Shown here in pieces: positions 13,001 to 23,805 of a DNA stretch of 26,812 nucleotides; position 1 is the stretch's first letter; every line of letters starts with the position of its first letter. Below the pieces are notes generated by a model that was given only the letters and a program-made list of their open reading frames with translations, did no database searches and was not told the DNA's origin. A program made the translations under genes and the position numbers. Origin of the DNA: Anaeromyces robustus (taxonomy: Eukaryota > Neocallimastigomycota > Neocallimastigomycetes > Neocallimastigales > Neocallimastigaceae); NCBI GenBank assembly GCA_002104895.1, contig MCFG01000210.1:92501-119312 (forward strand), read 5' to 3'.

Positions 13001-14786
13001 CATTATTAAAAATGTATTTGTAAAATACATTTTTAATTATTTATACTTTATTAGTAATTAAATATTGAATATAATATTATGTAATTATTAATTAATTATT
13101 TATAAAGTGAATCATAAGATTAATTAATATATAATAATATTATTATTAATGATGACTTTACTTAAAATTTTGATTTCTATTTTAAAAAAAAAAAAAAAAA
13201 GGGATTTGATGATGTATAACTATACAGTAGAAAAGGAATTTCTTGTTATTTCTTTTTATGATAATATTATTAACTGATTTAATAAAAAATTAACTGATCA
13301 ATTATATTAAATGTTCATTTTGTTTCGGTTTTGTTTTATTAAAGATGTGATTAAAATATTTTTTTAATCTTTTTTGCTCTCTATACAAAATTAAAATAAA
13401 CATTGATCAAAATGTTTTCTGATTTATTAATTCAAGATTAATACTATTTTTTTTTTCATAAAATATTGTCATTATTTAAAAAAAAATAAAATAAAATAAA
13501 ATAAAATAAAAACTGAATGGCGTTAAATTTATTAACCTACAATACATATTATGCATTAACCTTGTTTTGTTTTATCTTTTTTTTTAAAAAATAAAAATGA
13601 AATATTAAGTGATAATTATATATATGGCTATTAAAATTTAAAATAGACAACAGTTTATTGTAAAATATATATATATATTTTAAGTTTAAATTACTTTTTC
13701 TATAGAATAATATATTATTACTATTTATTATATATTTATAATATAGTCTTTCTTTACTTTTTTCTTTTCAGAAAATAAAAAGTATTTTCTGGGTATTTCC
13801 ATTCAAAGTCATATTATTATCATGTTGCTTAGTAACAAAAAAAAATTTTTTTTTTATAATATTATGGCATTATGATATATTAAGAAAAACTTTAAATGAT
13901 TATTTATTTATCTATTTATTTATATATATATTTATTATTGATTTATTTATTTACATAATTATTGATTCATTTATTGATTTATTTGTCTATAATATCTAAA
14001 TATATAATTTGTAATTTATATGTAATTAATTATATGAAAATTTTTAATCACATGAGAGCAAAATTGTAATCCGCATGAACTTCAATTTTATTATCATTAG
14101 ATTAAAGTGTTAAATTATATAGATTAAATTCTAATAAATTTAATTTTTTGAAATTTTTAATTTTATTTTATTGGTGGATGGATTAATAATTAAATTTTAA
14201 AATTTATATTATTTAAACTTTTTTGTATAATAAATATTAAAATGACATTTTTAAAATTATAACAAAATATAACATAACAATTAAAAATATCTAAAATAAT
14301 AAAAGGCAATATATATAATAATAATTATTTATGTTATTATATTAATAAATATGGAAATATACAATAATTGAAAAAAAAAGTATATAAGGAAAGAAAAAAG
14401 TCCAACAAAAAAAAATAATTCATTGTAAAAAACAATTTTATTTTATTATATATAAAACAATAAAATTTTAAAAACAATAAAAAAAAAAAAAGTTAACTAA
14501 TAATCATAAAATAATAAACTATTAATAAAAATAAATACCTAACAAAAAATCTATTTAAATAACTACTATTTTTAAATAATAAACTGTATTACAAGAAATT
14601 AAGAACTGTAATTAAATAACATCTGAAATTTTATACTGAAAAAGCGAATTCTCTAAAGAAAATATTAATATTCTCTGAAAGTAAAAAAAAAAAAAAAAAA
14701 ACTAGAAAATCTATTTTCGGAAAAGAAAAAACTGTTTTTAAATTATATCTGAAAAAAAAAATATTTAATAAGTAAAAAAAGGCAAG
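10054..14786. other. 4.7-kb spacer between the inverted Stf2-like copies
   Basis: Unusually long and extremely AT-rich, with a T run at 10209-10232 and an A run at 11132-11154. No intact gene was recognised. A few patches have more balanced composition and short peptide-like reading: 11582-11725 (minus), 13200-13277, 13517-13594 and 13771-13838 (plus). They may be decayed coding sequence or chance. The I/Y/N/K-only open frames at 12116-12595 look like AT noise. Confidence 0.55.
11582..11725 (-). pseudogene. Possible frameshifted coding relic
   Basis: On the minus strand, 11680-11582 reads KGINLKIAHDYMNELLREEI followed by NHVWDN, then breaks in a 14-nt A run. Just upstream (11725-11675), a different frame reads IVKIAKKNNILKDIERN. 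Joined across one frameshift near 11678, these resemble a single amphipathic, charged protein segment, unlike the usual I/Y/N/K noise. The family is not recognised and no flanking exons were found. Alternatively, 11680-11582 could be a single exon following the acceptor ATATAG. Chance is a serious alternative. Confidence 0.25.
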
Positions 14787-15086
14787 ATGACTAAGACTAC
14801 CAAGATTCCATACTCCGGTCAAGACAAGCACTTACAAAGAGGTGGCTTAAGAGACCTTAGAGGTGCTCCAAACAAAAATGGTGCTGGTAAAGGTAACTGG
14901 GGATCTATTAATGACGAAATTTTAAACTATGAAGATGCCTATGTACCAAAAAGACAAGTTGAAAATAAGATTCAAGTAAGTACTAATAATTATTATTTTA
15001 TGAAAATTTTTAATTATTATTTTAATTTTTCGAAAAAAAGTATTAATTTTTTTCTTTTCTATTTTTTTAAATAATAGATTATATAA
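14787..15086 (+). CDS. Stf2-like small protein, copy 2 (intron 1 absent, C-terminus shortened)
   Basis: The first exon, 14787-14975, gives 63 aa: MTKTTKIPYSGQDKHLQR, GGLRDLRG, APNKNGAGKGNWGS, NDEILNYEDAY and ending NKIQ. It is uninterrupted where copy 1 has its first intron. At NKIQ there is a GTAAGT donor at the same site and phase as intron 2 of copy 1. The nearest acceptor (AATAG, 15077) leads to Ile-Ile-stop, giving 65 aa without the conserved EKIKNAK tail. If the intron is retained, the frame instead runs to 15074 through poly(T)-derived Phe/Tyr codons. No other terminal exon was found downstream. The conserved GAGKGNWG core is intact and the codons look selected, so the gene is probably expressed. 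Exon 1 is certain; the end is not. Confidence 0.72.
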
Positions 15087-15585
15087 ACTATCTAGGGATG
15101 AATAAAGAAATTCTTTCTATAGATTTGAATCTTAATATTTATCATATCTTGATTTGAATCTTTAAAATATAATCAATTGATCTATGCATTTTTTACGAAT
15201 TTATATATATTATCTAAATTTTTTTAAAAAAAAAAAAAAAATACATTTTTCGTTTTTCGTTTTTTTCTATTATGTAAATAACTTTATTTTTATAAAAAAA
15301 TCAATATAATATAAAAAATTCAAATATAAAAAATAAAAAAGTATTTATTTTTTATGTTTATGTAAATTTGTACAATAAAATTTATAAAGCAATTTAATAA
15401 TAAAAAAAAAATAAAAATAAAATAAAAAAACTATTACAATAAAATTTATAGTGTGTATAAAGTATTAATTATGGTGTATTTTTTTAATATTATGTTTAAT
15501 ATTTGATTATTTAATTAATTATCTATTTAAATATTAATGTATTTTTACATTATTATGTTTAATATTTAATTATTTAATTAACTAT

Positions 15586-15620
<35 letters not shown>

Positions 15621-15657
15621 TTATTTATTTATTTATTATTTATTTATTTATTTATTT

Positions 15658-15697
<40 letters not shown>

Positions 15698-15990
15698 TTA
15701 TTATTTTAATATAGTTATTCAAATGATATGTAATAATTTATATTATAAAACTTTAAAATTATATAATTTAAAATAAATAGTTTAAATGTTTATACTCTTA
15801 ATATATTTAATAATAAAAATGAAAAGGAATTTATTAATTAATTTAAAATTTATTCTATATTTATATATAAATACACAATAATACTCATCATCATTCATTA
15901 ACATTATCATGGAATAAATATATATATAAAATACGATAATTATTCATGATTATTCATTATATTTCTATTATTTTAATATTTAAAATTGAT
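15087..15990. other. Intergenic region between Stf2-like copy 2 and BPL1
   Basis: AT-rich 3' flanks of two convergent genes, including the long TTTA microsatellite listed separately. No coding island is seen. Confidence 0.6.
15580..15708. repeat. TTTA tetranucleotide microsatellite
   Basis: About 125 nt of TTTA units with occasional interruptions (TTA). It lies between convergent genes and has no coding potential. Confidence 0.92.
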
Positions 15991-18422
15991 TTATCGTGAA
16001 AAAATTAATCCTTTTAACATATCAAAACTATTACCATCGGGTAATAAAGTTCTTTCTTCATTTTTATGATCTTCATCAAAAAGCAATACTCTTAAACAAC
16101 CAAATTCATCAATACCTAAAATTTTTGCATCTAACCCTTCAACTTTAATAATTGCGTCTGTATGAAGCCAATAATGATAATATTCATCAATAAATGCTTT
16201 TAATCCTTCTTGAGAAAATTTTTTGTAATAATTATCTATATTTGACATAATTTTCGCCAAAAGATCTTCTTTTATTGTTGAAATATCTAATTCGTCTTTA
16301 TTAACTAATTTATATGCTTTTTCTAATGATAATGTTGGACTTGGATCATGAACATTAATACCACAACCTATAATAAGTATATAATCATTATTATAATAAC
16401 TAGATTCAATTAATATTCCTGCAATTTTTTTGAGAGATTCTTCACCGTTTTCATTAATCTTTAAATAAACATCATTTGGCCATTTCAAATGAACATCTAT
16501 ATTCTATAATAATTAAAATATTGATTCAATAAATAAAAAAAAAACAATAAATAAAAAAAAGGTATATAAAAAAAAGATAAGAAAAATAATATTAAAACAT
16601 TTAGAAGAAATATATAAATATATATACCTTGAAAACATCAAATGATTTAATAGCATTTACAACACATAATCCAACCAAAAATTGTATTGATGAAATAGTT
16701 TTGATATCTTTATGATGTAGAATAAAAGTAAATTGAAGACAACTTGGTGATGATATCCAAGTATTGTTATTTCTACCTATATAAATATGATAATTATTTA
16801 TAATTAATAATTTTAAAAATCAATTATAGAAAATTTTAAAAAATAATATCAAAAATTATATTTAGTAAATTATTTATTAAATAATATTTATAAAATCTTC
16901 ATAATCATTATTAATAATTCTTATTAAAATTATTTAAAATTTATAAATTATTATATTAATTAATTATCAGTTAATTATTATTTATTATTAATTTATTTAA
17001 TCTATTCATTCCTCTATTATTATAAATATATATTTACCTTTTCCTGAACGTTGTTTCGATGCAACCATTACTGCTCCATGTGGAAGTTTATTTAATAATC
17101 CTTTATTACTGTGTATATAATAAATAAGTAAAACAAATTAATAATTTTTATATGTATATATAATGATAATAATTATTATAACTTTACTTTTTTAATATAG
17201 TTTGAGTTGAAGTAAGTAATTCACTATATAATATAATACCACCAGGTAATATTTTTTCATTTAAATCAGAATCACTATAATTTTGATAATTATTTTTTAA
17301 ACTTTTAATATAACGTTCAATATTGAAGTCTTTGAATTTTTTTAATTCAATATTATTATTTTCATATTTATTAATATATATTATCTCTTTATTTGTTGAT
17401 ATTTTTTCTTCAGTATTGTTTGATAAAAAAAAGTAATTTTCATTATTATTAGTATTAATAGTTGATTCTGAAATACTTTCTATAAAATGTTGAGTGGATT
17501 GTCCTTCCATTCCCATTAACAATAAATGAATATTATTTTTTTCGTCTTTTGAAATTGTTTTTTTAATTGTTTCATTTATTTTTAAATCAAATTTCTTTAA
17601 TAATGACTTAATCAATTCCAAACGGTCATCATTTGTTTTTTTAATATTTTCTATTAAATCTTCCAATTTTTTAATTTTTTCTTTTTTCTTTTCTTCTTCT
17701 TCATTTTCATTTTCATTTTCATTTTCATTCTTTTCTTGAAGTAATTTATTTTTTCTTTCTATCAATAATTCTGGAGAATATTCAAAATGAACACCACTAA
17801 GAATAGCTTTACCTTTACCATTTATAACTTCGATAATTGCAGGTCTATTAATAGTACCATCAAAACATTTTGTTGTATATTTACCGAGAATAGTAAGATC
17901 TTCCGGTAATTTCATATTTTCATTAATGTCAAAAAAGCAACCGCCATTAAAATATATATTTACATCTTTTTCCATAAAAGGTAAATGAATTTTAGGAGCT
18001 AAAGCACCTTTTTCACTTTGATAATAAAATGTACTTAAAGCACTACCTTTTGCTGTACCTTTAAAAAATTTTAATTCTCTTGGACCTTCTACTTTATAAC
18101 TAGGTCTATTCATTTCAAATTCAATATGTGAAGCACCAAAATAAGCACCTGCACAAATACCTAAATATTTTCCACCTTTTTCATTAACATATTTTCTTAT
18201 TCTTTCCATTCCTTTACTTCCTAATTTATTAACGTAAGGAAGATCTCTTCCTCCTGGGAAAACTAATAATTTTGTTGAATCTTCCCAATACTGAGTAATT
18301 AAAATTTTTTCATCAACTTTAATGATATCATAATTTTCAGAAAGAAATTGTTTTAAAGTATAAATGGTATATTCAACACAATTAGGTGAAGTACCTTCAC
18401 CAGAATAAACAAGAACATTCAT
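15991..18422 (-). CDS. BPL1: Biotin--protein ligase with N-terminal amidotransferase-like domain
   Basis: Exons 18422-17188, 17108-17038, 16776-16628 and 16503-15991 give 655 aa, against about 690 in yeast Bpl1. The start MNVLVYSGEGTSPN aligns with the yeast start. A 37-codon in-frame extension up to 18533 is Ile/Phe/Asn-rich and probably 5' UTR. The BPL_N domain shows VFPGGRDLPYV, GGKYLGICAGAYFGA (with the Cys nucleophile position) and YFNGGCFF. A Glu/Asn/Lys low-complexity linker starts near residue 236. The catalytic half shows SGKGRNNNTW (433-442, the biotinyl-AMP loop), KWPNDV (492-497), AGILIES, GCGINV and a C-terminal domain ending LLPDGNSFDMLKGLI. The enzyme makes biotinyl-5'-AMP and loads biotin on carboxylases such as acetyl-CoA and pyruvate carboxylase. 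All catalytic motifs are intact. It diverges from PEX3. Confidence 0.95.
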
Positions 18423-19428
18423 TTTATGATTTAAATTCGAATAAAATAAGTCCTGTTGTAAAGAATTAATAATAATATCAATAAATAATATTATTATAAA
18501 TTCAATAATTTCATTAAAATTTGAAATGTTCAATTTTTATTATTATTATTATTTTTATTAAATATCTTTTAATATAAAATTATTGTTTAACATAACCTTT
18601 ATATATATGTAGTTATTATAATATAATATTTTATAATGATATATATATAGTTTATAATCTATAATATATAAAAATTAAATAATAATCTTTTTTATATAAA
18701 ATGTTATAAAATATTATGATTGTTAAGTATTATCTTATTATATGGAATTATTATATAATAATTATAATTATTAATAAAATGAATATGGTTAAAATATATA
18801 GTCAATATATTCGATTATATTACAATATATTATAATAAAATGTAAAATTATTTTTTTTTAAAAAAATAATATTTTCTATTAGAATTATAATTTAAATTAA
18901 TAATAAATAATGGATAAATAAAAAAAAATATTATTATAATTATTTATAATAATTATTTAAAGAAGATTAAAAAAATCAACAAAAATTTTTTTTAATTTGT
19001 AATTTTCTTCCCTGAAAAAAAAAAAAAGTAAATAATAAAGAAAAATAACAAAACAAGAAGAAAATTATTTTTTTTAGGAAGTTTCAGGAAATAAACTTGA
19101 CTCTATTTTGTGAAAATAATAATATATAAAATAAAATTTTTCAACCTTTTATTATACCAATATTTATTTTATTTTAATATATAATATACAAAGTAATATT
19201 TTTTATATCAAAAGAAACAATTTCAATAATCTTTATATTTTCAATATTTATAATATTTATATCGCATACTTTCGAAAAATTAATTTAAATTCAATAAGAA
19301 TCTGTTAATAATTAATTTTTTTTATATTTATATTTAATTATTAAATAATAATATTACTTTTTTTTAAAAAATACTATTGATATTTTAATATTCATTTTTA
19401 ATATTTTTTTTTTTAAAAAAAAAAAAAG
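18423..19428. other. Shared 5' region of BPL1 and PEX3
   Basis: About 1 kb between two divergent start codons. A T run directly followed by an A run (about 19406-19427) sits immediately before the PEX3 ATG. No exon or RNA gene is recognised. Bidirectional promoter function is inferred from orientation only. Confidence 0.55.
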
Positions 19429-20691
19429 ATGTCAAATTTAATGGAATCAGTAAAGGATTTTGTTCAAAAGAACAGAAAAAAAATATTTATTACCAGTGGT
19501 ATTTTTGGAGGTGTATATTTAATTGGTAGATTTGCCAAAGGTAAACTTAAGGAACTCCAAGAAACTATGGCTTTAGATCAAATTACTAGAGAAAATATTA
19601 AGAAAAGATACCAAAGAAATCAATTTGATTGTTTAACAACTACAGCAAATTTCCTTCCAATTCTTTTAGAAGAAATTTCAGCAGCATATAATGTTGAAAT
19701 AATTACTACAAGATTACAACATACTAAAAATACTAATATTCGAAATAATTCTGAAGATCAAGAAGACACAGAAAGACTTCAAGCATTGGAAAAGAAAACT
19801 AAAAGAGAATTATGGGAAGAATTGAAAATTATGTCATTTACTCGTTTAATAGCCTCAGTATATATTATTAATTTAATTGCTTTATTAACTTATCTTCAAA
19901 TTAATTTAATTGGTAGATATGTTTATATTGATAGTGTAATAACCCTAAATCATAATAAAAATGATACCGATAGTACAACAAAATCAACAAAAGAAAAAGA
20001 ATTCAATCCTACTGAAACAAGTCAAGGTTTAAGTACTGAAATTCAAGCTAAATATCTTGCTTTTTCATATTATTTAATTCATGTTGGATGGAAAGAATTA
20101 GCTGAAAGAGTAAAAGAAGAAACTGAAAAAGAAATTGGACCTTTATTATTAAATGGAAAAATAACTTTTGAAAATTTAGTTGAAATTGTTAATAAAATTA
20201 GAATGAATATTGAAGGAACCAGTGAAATTCCAAGTAAATCCAGGAAATATAAAGACTTAAATAAAAATTTATATATGACTAATTATATTATCAATGATGA
20301 AAAGATTGATAATAAAATTTTAGCAACTGTCACCAATGATGACAAAGTTGTTATTGATGAAAAATTAAAGAATTTATTAAATGAAACACGTGATATACTA
20401 GAAAGTAAAGATTTTTCAGCAGTATTATCATCATGTTTAAATGATTCATTTGATAGTCTTTTTATGATTTTAAAACCAACTTTCGTTGATACACAAAATA
20501 TGGATACTGAATCAGCAGATACCACAAATGCTCCAACTAAAGAAATATTATTAGCTCAAATGTTACCATTTATAACAAAATCACTTTATTCTGTATTTTA
20601 TGGGGTTCCAAATCCTTTCTTAGAAATTATAAAAGATAATATGATGCAACAAAGATTCTCTGCTATTATTTATTCATCTTTTGAGAATTAA
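19429..20691 (+). CDS. PEX3: Peroxisomal biogenesis factor 3 (peroxin-3)
   Basis: A single exon encodes 420 aa, compared with 373 in human PEX3. The N-terminus is typical: a basic stretch (QKNRKKIF), a hydrophobic anchor with SGIFGGVYLIGRF at about residues 22-35, then a basic segment. Conserved stretches follow: KRYQRNQFDCLTTTANFLP, RELWEELKIMSFTRLIASVY, YLQINLIGRYVYID, YLAFSYYLIHVGW and LLNETRDILESKDFSAVL near residues 315-332. The extra length comes from charged or polar inserts. PEX3 anchors in the peroxisomal or ER membrane and docks PEX19 with peroxisomal membrane protein cargo, starting peroxisome formation. The reading frame is unbroken and uses ordinary codons, so it looks functional. 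It is the only large gene here without introns. It diverges from BPL1 and converges on the CaMK gene. Confidence 0.95.
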   Translation: MSNLMESVKDFVQKNRKKIFITSGIFGGVYLIGRFAKGKLKELQETMALDQITRENIKKRYQRNQFDCLTTTANFLPILLEEISAAYNVEIITTRLQHTKNTNIRNNSEDQEDTERLQALEKKTKRELWEELKIMSFTRLIASVYIINLIALLTYLQINLIGRYVYIDSVITLNHNKNDTDSTTKSTKEKEFNPTETSQGLSTEIQAKYLAFSYYLIHVGWKELAERVKEETEKEIGPLLLNGKITFENLVEIVNKIRMNIEGTSEIPSKSRKYKDLNKNLYMTNYIINDEKIDNKILATVTNDDKVVIDEKLKNLLNETRDILESKDFSAVLSSCLNDSFDSLFMILKPTFVDTQNMDTESADTTNAPTKEILLAQMLPFITKSLYSVFYGVPNPFLEIIKDNMMQQRFSAIIYSSFEN

Positions 20692-21187
20692 TTAAAATAA
20701 CAAAAAAAAAAAAATATTTTTATGTATGATTAAATATACTGAAGCAAAATGGATAAATAAATAAGTTAATAATATAATAAAATAAATAATAATAATAATG
20801 GTTAACTAATTTTTGAATTTTAAAAAAAGAATATTAGAGTAATAGTAATTTAAAATTTTAGTAATAAAAAAAAAAAAAAAAAAGAAAAATATTTAAAGTA
20901 AATAATAAAATAATATAAAAATAAATAAATTATATTTATATATAAGTAATAAGTTCAAAAATCATTTAGTTATTTAGTTACTTTACTTTAATTTCATATT
21001 TATTTGCATGACAAATATATAATTAAAAAAAAATTACAGAAATAAAAAAAAATAAATAAATAAATAAAAAATAAATAAAACAATAAAAATGAAATAAAAA
21101 AACAAAAACAGTAAACAATATATATATAAATAGATTATATATATTAATTTTATATAGTCATTAATGTAATTAAGCAATTAAAAATAA

Positions 21188-21234
<47 letters not shown>

Positions 21235-21765
21235 AAAAAATAAAAATTAAAAAATAAAATAAAATAAAATAAAATAAAATAAATATGCATATAAAAAAAA
21301 ATATAATTTATAATATTATAAATTACATTTTATAGAATAGTATTATTCTATAAAAAATAATACTAATAATATGTATAAAATTTTTATATTCATTTTTCGT
21401 CTGTCCTAAATTTTTTATTTAGTAATTTATATATATATATAGTATTTTTAAAAGGAAGAATATGAATTATTATATATGATATAAAATATGAAAGTCTTTT
21501 TTTTTTATATATATATATGTAATTTGTAATCCTATTATCTATTATATCATAACAATAATAATTTTAATTAAAATAATAATGATTGTATGGTAATAATATT
21601 ACTATTATTATTTTTGAAAAAAAAAAAAAAAAAGATACATATATATTTGTTTTAAAAGTATTTAATCTTATTATGGATTTCTAATAATTGTCATCATTAT
21701 TATTATTACTATTAATATTACTATTATATTTTTTGAATTTTTTTGATTTTATAAATAATTAAAAT
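20692..21765. other. Intergenic region between convergent PEX3 and CaMK genes
   Basis: A/T simple sequence, including AAAT units at about 21188-21234 and AAAAT units at about 21256-21284. No coding island is seen. Confidence 0.6.
21188..21284. repeat. AAAT and AAAAT microsatellites
   Basis: A run of about 12 AAAT units is followed, after a short A-rich gap, by about 6 AAAAT units. Both lie in the convergent 3' spacer between PEX3 and the CaMK gene. Confidence 0.85.
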
Positions 21766-22264
21766 TCAAAATTTTATTTGTAATTGATTATTATTTTTTT
21801 GAGCTTCATTATTACTAGCTGTTGGTGATATTGGAGATTCAGATGTTGGACTTAATATACTCATTCTTCCGGCAGCTTTTATAGCTTCTACTGTAGCTTT
21901 AAATTTTTGTTTAGCAGTGAAATTCTTTTTAATATTGTCGGCAACCAATAATTTCTTATTAAATTCATCATTAACATCAGCAATCCATGGATGTTGTAAT
22001 GCTTCCTTTACTGTCATTCTTTTATGAGGGTCAACAGTTAATAAACGTTTAATAAAATCTTTAGCATTATCTGATATAACATCCCATTCAGGTGAAAAAT
22101 AGGCAAATTTACTATGAATAATGGAATTAAATATTTCAGAATCTGATTCACCTCCGAATGGAGGATATCCTGATAAACTATTTATATACATATATTATAT
22201 AAAATTATATTATATTTAATAATTTATATATTGATAAATGTTTTTTGTTTTTGTTTTAATTACT

Positions 22265-22305
<41 letters not shown>

Positions 22306-22652
22306 CAGTTTTTGTATACTTATTTTGTTATATGATTCTTTTTTGATTATTTTCTACTTACAGAATATAGCCTATTTAATTATTAAATGTAAATATAATA
22401 TATATATATTAATGATAAACATATATATTTTTATTTTATTATATATATAGCTATAATAAAAATAGTTACAAATAACACCAGTAGCCCATAAATCCACAGG
22501 TTTTCCATATCTTTCATTATTTAATATTTCAGGTGCCTATTTAAATTGTTTATATTTTTAAAAAAAAATATTTATTAAGACAACAATAATAAATAAAATA
22601 ATAAATAAAAATTAATAATGATATAATAATAAAATAATGATATTGTTAACAC

Positions 22653-22701
<49 letters not shown>

Positions 22702-23805
22702 CATAGTAATAGTAATAGTAATAAAATTTGATATTTACTGCATAATTTAAAGTTCCACAAGAAGTTTGTAATAGCATATTTTTATCAAAACTGGCTAAAC
22801 CAAAATCTGCTACTTTTATATCAATATCTGATTCATTACTAATTAATAATAAATTTTCTGGTTTTAAATCCTTATATATTTATATATATATATGTAATAG
22901 TTTAAATATATGACAAAATATTTAGATATTATTGAAACATTTTTCAAATGAATATAACTTTTTAATTATTTTAATTATCTTTCTATTTTATAAATTTTTA
23001 ATTACTCTATGAATGATATCTTGTGTATGTAAATAATTAATTGCATCTAATAATTCATGAATAGTTTTTTTAGCCATATTTTCTGTATAATAACCTAATT
23101 CAACAATTCTTTCAAATAATTCACCTCCTTCTGCACTAATATATATATTTATATAATATTTATATTTATATTATATTTATAGTTATATATATATTTTTTA
23201 TTTTTATATATATATTAATAAACCTTTTTACTTATATATATATATTTATTTATATGTTAATAAATAGATAGATAAGTTACAATTCAGTTTGTAAGATAAT
23301 ATTTTTTTCAGTTTCAAATACATCATATAATTTAATAATATTTTTATGGTCTAATTTATGTAATATTGATATTTCTCTTAAGATAAGTTTTTCATGTCCT
23401 TTAATAACTTTTTTATCCATAATTTTCATAGCATATGGTTTTTCTGTTGGGTCATCTTTTTTTACTGCAAGTTTAACAACTGCAAATGTACCACTTTTAT
23501 TTTATTATATTTCAAATTTTTATATAATTTAGATATCAATAAAGAAAAAAGAATAAAAAATACATAATAAAATATTATTTTTATATATAAATTTTATAAT
23601 TTAAAAAATTTTAAACAAAATATATATGATGAGGGTAATAATAAATAAAGAAATCAAGAAAAAAAAATAAAAGAAAAAAAAATATATATATATATATATA
23701 TAATAAAAACCTTCCAAGTGTCTTTTTATATTTGAAAGTATCTTCATAGATAATAACTTCTTTACTAAATAAACTTTTTGCTTTGGTACTTTTAGTAGTG
23801 GCCAT
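21766..23805 (-). CDS. Calcium/calmodulin-dependent protein kinase I-like kinase
   Basis: Seven exons: 23805-23711, 23493-23281, 23135-23006, 22870-22739, 22536-22470, a 10-nt exon 22371-22362, and 22177-21766. They give 352 aa, close to CaMK1 (about 370). Visible motifs are the Gly loop LGSGTFAVV (30-38), the ATP Lys in AMK (K55), HRDLKPEN (145-152, split by an intron after R146), DFG (168-170), SCGTLNYAAPE, DLWATGVICYILLSGYPPF (residues 205-223), and KDFIKRLL...KRMTVKEALQHPWI. After the kinase domain comes the CaMK autoinhibitory/calmodulin-binding type segment ADNIKKNFTAKQKFKATVEA, then a Ser/Pro/Asn tail. It phosphorylates Ser/Thr targets upon Ca2+/calmodulin. A Thr lies near the usual activation-loop site (QTSCGT). 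The first intron's donor reads GTTTTT, which is unusual. All catalytic residues are present. Confidence 0.94.
22267..22302. repeat. 36-nt poly(T) tract in CaMK intron 6
   Basis: An uninterrupted T run (A on the gene strand) in the intron after the microexon. It makes this region appear open in a plus-strand frame. Confidence 0.9.
22362..22371 (-). other. 10-nt microexon of the CaMK gene
   Basis: The minus strand reads AAATAG, then GCTATATTCT, then GTAAGTAG. It has an acceptor before it and a perfect donor after it. The upstream exon ends one base into a Cys codon and the downstream exon starts at the last base of a Leu codon. Only inclusion of these 10 nt restores the frame, giving GVI-CYILLS-GYPPF, the expected kinase helix F sequence. 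Skipping it would shift the frame after GVI. Confidence 0.9.
22652..22701. repeat. AAT trinucleotide microsatellite in CaMK intron 4
   Basis: About 16 AAT units, followed by AGT/AAT variants, between exon 5 (22536-22470) and exon 4 (22870-22739). Intronic. Confidence 0.9.

Noticed and set aside
14631-14831. 66-codon minus-strand open frame over the start of Stf2-like copy 2
   Set aside because: Antisense to the conserved start and made largely of poly(T)-derived Phe codons.
18423-18533. In-frame N-terminal extension of BPL1 starting at 18533
   Set aside because: Ile/Phe/Asn-rich and absent from the family; the internal Met at 18422 matches the known protein start.
20283-20525. 80-codon minus-strand open frame
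   Set aside because: Antisense shadow inside the PEX3 coding sequence.
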